Assembly: GCF_007679495.1 (NCBI RefSeq)
Contig: NZ_VEGP01000007.1
Location: forward strand, 1-64,000
Source of the DNA: Paenibacillus sp. 32O-W
Lineage (GTDB): Bacteria > Bacillota > Bacilli > Paenibacillales > NBRC-103111
Direction: 5' to 3'
DNA: 64,000 nt
Shown: positions 59,212-64,000 of the stretch, one piece after another
How the letters are laid out: each line of letters opens with the position of its first letter
Position numbering within the stretch: the first letter of the stretch is position 1
The notes under the pieces: model-generated
What the model was told of the DNA's origin: nothing
The model's database searches: none
Seen by the model: only the letters and a program-made list of their open reading frames with translations
Made by a program: the position numbers and the translations under genes

Positions 59212-60591
59212 ATGAGAAGGTTTCGCCTACCGATTATGAGCGGACTGCTCGCGATCTTATTAATGGCCACGGCTTGCTCCGGTCAGCAGGGAAAGGGCAC
59301 CGGATCAGAGGGGAATGCCGGGGGAGATGGGGACTCCAAAGAAAAGCCGGTCACAATCACTTATTGGATTGACCCGCGTTTCCAATTAATTGAGGGAATG
59401 GAAGATGAGACTAAAAATTACGGCGACTACGAGAAGATTCAAGCGCAAAAATTTATGGATCTTCACCCTCACGTAACCATCGATATTCAAACGCTTACAT
59501 GGGATGATCTTCCAAAGAAAGTGCCTGTAGCTATTGCTGGCGGAACACCTCCGGATATTTTACGTGATTACCTTGGAAGAACTGCACAATACGCCTATGA
59601 AGGGGTGCTGGAGAATTTAGAAGACTTGCTGCCTAAGGAGGAGCTGGATGATTATATTCAGGATTACCTGGATTTGTATACCATCGATGGGCACCTTCAT
59701 GCGCTCCCAGCCTATGCGTGGGCGGCAGGCCTTGTCGTCAACAAGGAATTATGGTCGAAGAAGGGCAAGGAGAATCTCCTGCCGACACCTGAAAACCCTT
59801 ACTGGACGATAGAGCAGTTCGATGAGGCGATCCAAGCGATTGCCGAGAAGAATAAAGTCTTCCCTTATGCCGTACAGATTGCGGTTCCTCAGGGCGACCA
59901 AGGCATCCTGAACCTTCTCTGGGGCTTCGGAGCCAAGCTGTTCAAGGACGGCGATTACAGCAAGACAGCGTTAAACAGCCCGGAAGCTGTCAAGGCGCTG
60001 GAATATCTGGTCAAGCTGAACGATGAAGGCAAGCTGCAGCCGAGTGCCGTTACGACTCAAGCCGGGGAAATAGATACGCTGATGTGGCAGGGGCAGTTGG
60101 GCTCGGTTAGCGATACTTTGGCCGTCTGGGCGAGGCTGAATGCCGCCAAAGAAGAAGGCAAGACGAACGGGGAGCACGATCTGGTCATGGTCCACCAGCC
60201 TAATGACGAAGGAGTCAGCAATGGGGTTCCTGTAGGACCTACCGGATTCGCTGTATTCAAGCAAGATGACGAGTATAAATTGAAATGGGTTATCGAATTC
60301 CTGTTATACCTGAACAATACGGAGCATCAGCAGGTATATGCGAAGAGCGCTGGACAATTCCCGGTGAAGAAATCGGCCGGAGTCCCTATGAAGGATGACG
60401 CGAACTATAGGGTGCTGCAGAAAATCATTGAAGAACGAGGGCTGGAGGATATGGGCGTGACTCATCCGAAATATGCGGAATTCCGCGTTCTATTGCAGCC
60501 GGAAATTCAAGCGGTTCTATTAAAGCAGAAAACACCTGCTCAAGCGCTGGAGGATTATGAGCGGGCAGTCAATAAAATACTGGCGAAATAA
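59212..60591 (+). CDS. ABC transporter sugar-binding lipoprotein (second system)
   Basis: The 459-residue protein has a signal peptide with lipobox MATAC and lipidated Cys22. A Gly/Ser/Glu linker follows, then a family 1 solute-binding fold. The ATG at 59212 follows GGGGGGAG; the open frame from 59191 adds residues before the signal peptide. It supplies the permeases that follow. Its sequence differs clearly from the binding protein at 13068, so a different ligand is expected. Confidence 0.88.
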   Translation: MRRFRLPIMSGLLAILLMATACSGQQGKGTGSEGNAGGDGDSKEKPVTITYWIDPRFQLIEGMEDETKNYGDYEKIQAQKFMDLHPHVTIDIQTLTWDDLPKKVPVAIAGGTPPDILRDYLGRTAQYAYEGVLENLEDLLPKEELDDYIQDYLDLYTIDGHLHALPAYAWAAGLVVNKELWSKKGKENLLPTPENPYWTIEQFDEAIQAIAEKNKVFPYAVQIAVPQGDQGILNLLWGFGAKLFKDGDYSKTALNSPEAVKALEYLVKLNDEGKLQPSAVTTQAGEIDTLMWQGQLGSVSDTLAVWARLNAAKEEGKTNGEHDLVMVHQPNDEGVSNGVPVGPTGFAVFKQDDEYKLKWVIEFLLYLNNTEHQQVYAKSAGQFPVKKSAGVPMKDDANYRVLQKIIEERGLEDMGVTHPKYAEFRVLLQPEIQAVLLKQKTPAQALEDYERAVNKILAK

Positions 60592-60606
60592 CATGGGGAA
60601 AAGTGT

Positions 60607-60631
60607 GGAATGCCTGGGTGAAGGGCATTCC
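60607..60631 (+). terminator. Hairpin between binding protein and permease
   Basis: Stem GGAATGCC / GGCATTCC around a 9-base loop without a strong T-run. Same position and likely purpose as the hairpin at 14394-14432. Confidence 0.5.
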
Positions 60632-60691
60632 TTACCCCTGTCTTAAGGTTTCGAGTGCTTAGGGGATAGAATAGGAAGGAGGGCATTAAGG

Positions 60692-61564
60692 TTGATCAGA
60701 AGAATCATACAGGCTAGATGGGCATATTTTTTTCTCCTTCCGGCTTACTTCTTTTTTGTCATCTTTACATTGTTGCCTTTGATTCAAGGAGTAGGCTTCA
60801 GCTTATATGACGTTAAGCTGAACACAAGGAAATTCGTTGGACTGCAGCATTATGTTGCCCTCTATCATGACGACGCCTTCTGGAAAGCGTTAGTCAATAC
60901 GCTGCTTATTACACTGGGCGTTGTTCCGGCCGTAGTCGTTATTTCTATCCTGGTAGCCGTAGTGGTTCATCCGTTAAACAAACATGTCCAGACCTTCTTC
61001 CGGATGTCTTTCTACATGCCAGTTGTAGCGAGCGGAGTAGTCCTCTCCATGGTTTGGCTTTGGATTTATAATCCCACTTACGGGCTTTTTAACTATTTAA
61101 TCGGTCTGATAGGACTGGAGCCGGTTGCATGGCTGGGAACCCCCGGCAAAGCGCTCGTTTCGATTATTATAGTTGTTATTACCCTGGTGCTTGGCCAGCC
61201 TATCATTCTGTTTCTGGCTGCCTTAGGGGGAATCCCCCAAGATTTGCAGGAAGCGGCAATGATAGATGGGGCAAACAGCCGTCAGCGGTTTTTCCGGATT
61301 ACGCTTCCTCTATTAAAGCCGACAACGCTGTTTGTTATGGTGACGCAGACGATAGCCGTTTTCCAGGTATTTGTCGTTATCATGCTCCTTACCAACGGGG
61401 GGCCGGCCAACGGGACGCAGACGATTGTTTACCGCATTTATCAGACGGCATTCGATTTTTTTAATTTCGGTTACGCCTCCGCGCTTGGTGTGGTTATGCT
61501 GGTCATTGTCAGCTTCCTGGCCTGGTTTAACTTCCGCTTGCTCGGACAGGACACGGAGTTTTGA
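60692..61564 (+). CDS. ABC sugar permease, MalF type (second system)
   Basis: The 290-residue protein has about six membrane helices and the EAA loop EAAMIDGANSRQRFFRITLP near residue 187. TTG at 60692 follows AGGAGGG. Its stop overlaps an unused TTG, and the next permease starts 41 bases later. Confidence 0.88.
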   Translation: MIRRIIQARWAYFFLLPAYFFFVIFTLLPLIQGVGFSLYDVKLNTRKFVGLQHYVALYHDDAFWKALVNTLLITLGVVPAVVVISILVAVVVHPLNKHVQTFFRMSFYMPVVASGVVLSMVWLWIYNPTYGLFNYLIGLIGLEPVAWLGTPGKALVSIIIVVITLVLGQPIILFLAALGGIPQDLQEAAMIDGANSRQRFFRITLPLLKPTTLFVMVTQTIAVFQVFVVIMLLTNGGPANGTQTIVYRIYQTAFDFFNFGYASALGVVMLVIVSFLAWFNFRLLGQDTEF

Positions 61565-61605
61565 CTTCTGATAAGACCGCTGATGGAAAAGGAGGGCCCG
61601 TTAAG

Positions 61606-62451
61606 ATGAATTACCGCAAAATGAGTGCGCCAGAAAAAGGCTGGAGTATATTGGGGTTGGCGGTCGTGATTGTTCTCGCCCTATTTTCCCTAATGCCGCT
61701 GTATTGGATGCTGACCGGCTCTTTTAAAATTTTGTCAGACACGATGAAGATACCTCCGGAATGGTTCCCGAAGTCACCGACGCTGGCCAACTATAATCAA
61801 TTGTTTACAAATAATCCGGCCTTCCGCTGGTTGTTCAACAGCATTTTTGTTGCCGGCTGTGCGTCGATCGGGGCTATTCTTACCAGTACGACGGCGGGGT
61901 ATGCTTTTGGCAAGAAGCAGTTTCCCGGGAAGAAGCAGTTGTTTTGGCTGATGCTGATCACGATGATGCTGCCGCATCAGGTTCTGTTGATTCCGCTCTA
62001 CCTGCTAATCGCCGACTTGAAATGGATCAACACTTATGCCGGTCTGATCGTACCGTTTATCGCTTATCCGTTCGGGGTATTTCTGGTTAAGCAGTTTATG
62101 CAGTCCGTGCCCAACGAGCTTCTGGAAGCGGCCCGGATCGATGGAGCGGGGGAAATCCGAACGTTTATCAGCATAGTGCTGCCAATAATTAAGCCGGCGA
62201 TCGGCGCACTGGGGATTTTCTCGTTCGTGGCGGTATGGAACGAGTATTTATGGCAGCTGGTCGTCACGGACAAGAGGGAAATGTTCACCCTGCCGCTTGC
62301 GGTATCGAAGCTGGCTTATGGGACGCAGAGCATTAATTTGGGGCTGGCAATGGCCGGGGCGACGGTCACTTTTATCCCTATGCTGCTGTTTTTCCTTGCT
62401 TTTCAGAGGTTTTTCGTCAAAGGAATTGCGGTAGGCGCCGTTAAAGGATAA
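61606..62451 (+). CDS. ABC sugar permease, MalG type (second system)
   Basis: The 281-residue membrane protein has the EAA motif EAARIDGAGEIRTFISIVLP near residue 175 and ends FFVKGIAVGAVKG, as MalG-type permeases do. The ATG at 61606 follows AAGGAGGG and is preferred to a TTG at 61561. The ATPase must come from elsewhere, as in the first system. Confidence 0.9.
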   Translation: MNYRKMSAPEKGWSILGLAVVIVLALFSLMPLYWMLTGSFKILSDTMKIPPEWFPKSPTLANYNQLFTNNPAFRWLFNSIFVAGCASIGAILTSTTAGYAFGKKQFPGKKQLFWLMLITMMLPHQVLLIPLYLLIADLKWINTYAGLIVPFIAYPFGVFLVKQFMQSVPNELLEAARIDGAGEIRTFISIVLPIIKPAIGALGIFSFVAVWNEYLWQLVVTDKREMFTLPLAVSKLAYGTQSINLGLAMAGATVTFIPMLLFFLAFQRFFVKGIAVGAVKG

Positions 62452-62537
62452 CGGTATTCCGGCTGAATCGGTGTGGCCCTTTAGAAAATACAAATTCAAG
62501 TTCAGAAGACCCCTACAAACTAACGAGGTGACGGACA

Positions 62538-63407
62538 GTGATAGAAACGATAGCTGGTATTCAAGCGGTTCTGGGGGAAGGGCCGACATGGGATGGACAG
62601 CGGGAAGTGCTGTATATGGTGGATATTATCGGGCAAACGATTTACGAATACGACCCGCATAGGGAGACGATACATAAGACCGCATTGAATCAGATGATCG
62701 GCGCACTCGTTCCTCGCCAGGCGGGCGGCCTGCTGCTGGCGCTTCAGCATGGGTTCCATACCTACGATCCGGATAGTGGAAAGCTGACGGCCATTCATGA
62801 TCCCGAACAGCATCTGCCGGGCAACCGCTTTAACGACGGGAAATGTGATCCGGCGGGCAGATTCTGGGCCGGAACGATGTCGTTAACCGGGGAGAGCTTC
62901 CAGGGAGCCTTGTATCGCCTCGACGAAGACTGGAATGTATCGCGGATGGTGGAATCCGTATCCTGCTCCAACGGCTTGGCCTGGAGTCCGGACGGGGGCA
63001 CTTTCTATTACATTGATACGCCAACGAGGGAGGTGGCTGCCTTTGACTATGAGGCGGCGACAGGAGCAATCAGCAGCAGACGGGTGGTCATCCGCTTGGA
63101 ACAAGATCAGGGCTTGCCGGACGGTATGACGATTGACGAGGAAGGAATGCTTTGGATAGCTCATTGGGGCGGAGCCCGGGTGTCCAGATGGGACCCCGGA
63201 AGCGGCAGGCAGCTTGGACAGATTGAGCTTCCGGTTCCTTTGGTCACCTCCTGTACCTTTGGCGGCCCTAATTTGGATGAGTTGTATATAACTTCGGCAC
63301 GAGTAGGCATGTCCGAGCAAGAGCTGGAGGAGTATCCGCTAGCGGGCAGCCTCTTCCGAACAAAGCCGGGAGTAAAAGGGATGCGAACGATTGCGTTTCA
63401 AGGATGA
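62538..63407 (+). CDS. SMP-30/gluconolactonase family lactonase
   Basis: The 289-residue beta-propeller protein has LGEGPTWD (metal Glu near residue 14), NRFNDGKCDPAGRFWAGTM, SNGLAWSPDG and LPDGMTIDEEGMLWIAHWGG. These supply the family's metal-binding Glu, Asn and Asp residues. It would hydrolyse an aldonolactone to the free acid after a dehydrogenase step. The GTG at 62538 follows CGAGGTGA. It is the last gene of the second importer operon and links it to the SDR and aldolase genes upstream. Confidence 0.9.
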   Translation: MIETIAGIQAVLGEGPTWDGQREVLYMVDIIGQTIYEYDPHRETIHKTALNQMIGALVPRQAGGLLLALQHGFHTYDPDSGKLTAIHDPEQHLPGNRFNDGKCDPAGRFWAGTMSLTGESFQGALYRLDEDWNVSRMVESVSCSNGLAWSPDGGTFYYIDTPTREVAAFDYEAATGAISSRRVVIRLEQDQGLPDGMTIDEEGMLWIAHWGGARVSRWDPGSGRQLGQIELPVPLVTSCTFGGPNLDELYITSARVGMSEQELEEYPLAGSLFRTKPGVKGMRTIAFQG

Positions 63408-63422
63408 GAAGTTCTCAGTTAG

Positions 63423-63540
63423 TTAACCAACAATGCTTATATCTCCAGGAATGGTTAACCCAAGCTTTCTTGCCGTTCTCACGGCTCCTAACACTTTGTA
63501 AACATTTGCTGCGAAAATAATTGTAGGCGGGTTTGGCAGG
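63423..63540 (-). pseudogene. LacI family regulator, C-terminal fragment
   Basis: About 38 codons read PNPPTIIFAANVYKVLGAVR and KLGLTIPGDISIVG, a highly conserved part of the LacI effector domain (NPPTAIFAAND...GLxVPxDISVVG). The DNA-binding part is absent and the frame stops right after IVG, before the FDD end. It is a relic of a regulator probably once linked to the sugar locus. Confidence 0.8.
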
Positions 63541-63683
63541 TCAAGCCATTGGCTGGTCCCTGCCCTCCCATTTCCTCCATCTCCTGAATGACTTTGTTCA
63601 GGGTACCCCGGTAAGAAGTCCCCCTTTATCAAAAATACATACCTAACGAAATAATGACATCTTTACGTTGTTCAAAGTTTATT

Positions 63684-64000
63684 TCATAAGTTCCCGCCGT
63701 AAACGCTGCGCTCGATAATATCCGCCACTTCCGATTTATGGGCCAGATACGCTTCCCGAGACAGGCTGCCGTTTGCTAGACGTGCGTCCAGTTGTTCGGT
63801 CAATTCGGCGATTTGCAGATCGATGACGTTCTGTACATCGGCATTGTTAGCGGCGGCGATGTCAGCCAGTGATTTGCCATCATATAACGAATAGTAGACT
63901 TCCTCATCCGACGCAGCGCCAAGCGCATGAAGCAAAGGATCTCGAACGGCGGCGTCTTGCTGTGTTCCGTCGCCGCCGGAGATTTTGCTTAGAATTTTAT
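63684..64000 (-). CDS. Uncharacterised protein, partial at the window edge
   Basis: The open frame continues past the right edge; 104 codons are visible. It reads DPLLHALGAASDEEVYYSLY, DGKSLADIAAANNADVQNVI, DLQIAELTEQLDARLANGSL and ends AYLAHKSEVADIIERSVYGG-NL. The GKSLADIA-N-DVQ-VIDLQ pattern resembles DUF2680-like helical repeats of Bacillota proteins, but I do not know the function. A remnant of the same tail lies at 50220-50350. Confidence 0.6.
   Translation of the reverse strand, partial: KILSKISGGDGTQQDAAVRDPLLHALGAASDEEVYYSLYDGKSLADIAAANNADVQNVIDLQIAELTEQLDARLANGSLSREAYLAHKSEVADIIERSVYGGNL

Overview
The window looks like a chromosomal segment of a Gram-positive, spore-forming Bacillota, most likely Paenibacillus or a close relative. 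The evidence is a moderate G+C content, strong GGAGG-type ribosome binding sites, many TTG starts, a Leu T-box, a CIRCE element, a YjcZ-type sporulation peptide, SPase II lipoproteins and WYL, ROK, MocR and IclR regulators. I saw no rRNA, tRNA, CRISPR array or intact insertion sequence.

Left part (1-9.5 kb). A quinone oxidoreductase gene with an internal deletion sits behind an apparently intact operator-flanked promoter. Then come a WYL regulator divergent from a UvrA-like ABC protein, an orphan fused TOMM (azoline-forming YcaO) cyclodehydratase, a YjcZ peptide, and two aminoglycoside-modifying-enzyme-like genes (APH-like and AadK-like).

Centre-left (9.95-24.6 kb). A long co-directional catabolic locus holds a BadF/NagK-type kinase, a GH4 glycosidase, a RidA-like imine deaminase, a CUT1 ABC importer, a D-aminoacylase-family amidohydrolase, a SelA/DgaE-like PLP enzyme, three Gfo/Idh/MocA oxidoreductases, a TIM-barrel-like protein of unknown function and a ROK repressor. 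Two near-identical XylR-type operators lie at its two promoters. The gene content suggests uptake of an N-acylated amino-sugar or amino-acid glycoside, intracellular phosphorylation and hydrolysis, deacylation to a D-amino acid, and PLP/RidA deamination. Oxidised chitin products are one candidate substrate.

Middle (24.6-49.8 kb). This is a patchwork of DUF336, histidine phosphatase, nitrilase, VOC, MocR, two MFS pumps, TetR, ArsR, WYL and GNAT genes, with many broken genes (hisC, cyoD-like, ctaB, a GNAT, a DUF2269 gene, a second uvrA-like gene, an AHSA1 gene). It also holds an orphan CIRCE with a possible groEL relic, a four-gene sugar-nucleotide/glycosyltransferase operon, and a T-box-controlled leuA.

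Right part (50.4-63.4 kb). A second catabolic region contains a Gfo/Idh oxidoreductase, an HpcH/HpaI aldolase, two SDR dehydrogenases, a secreted sialidase-fold protein with two discoidin-like domains, an aldo/keto reductase, an IclR regulator, another CUT1 ABC importer and an SMP-30 lactonase. This looks like an oxidative sugar-acid pathway lacking a recognisable dehydratase in the window. The right edge has a LacI remnant and a gene running off the end.

A roughly 230-bp dispersed repeat with a 51-bp tandem unit occurs twice (about 39.5 and 58.8 kb) and is not explained by any family I recognise.
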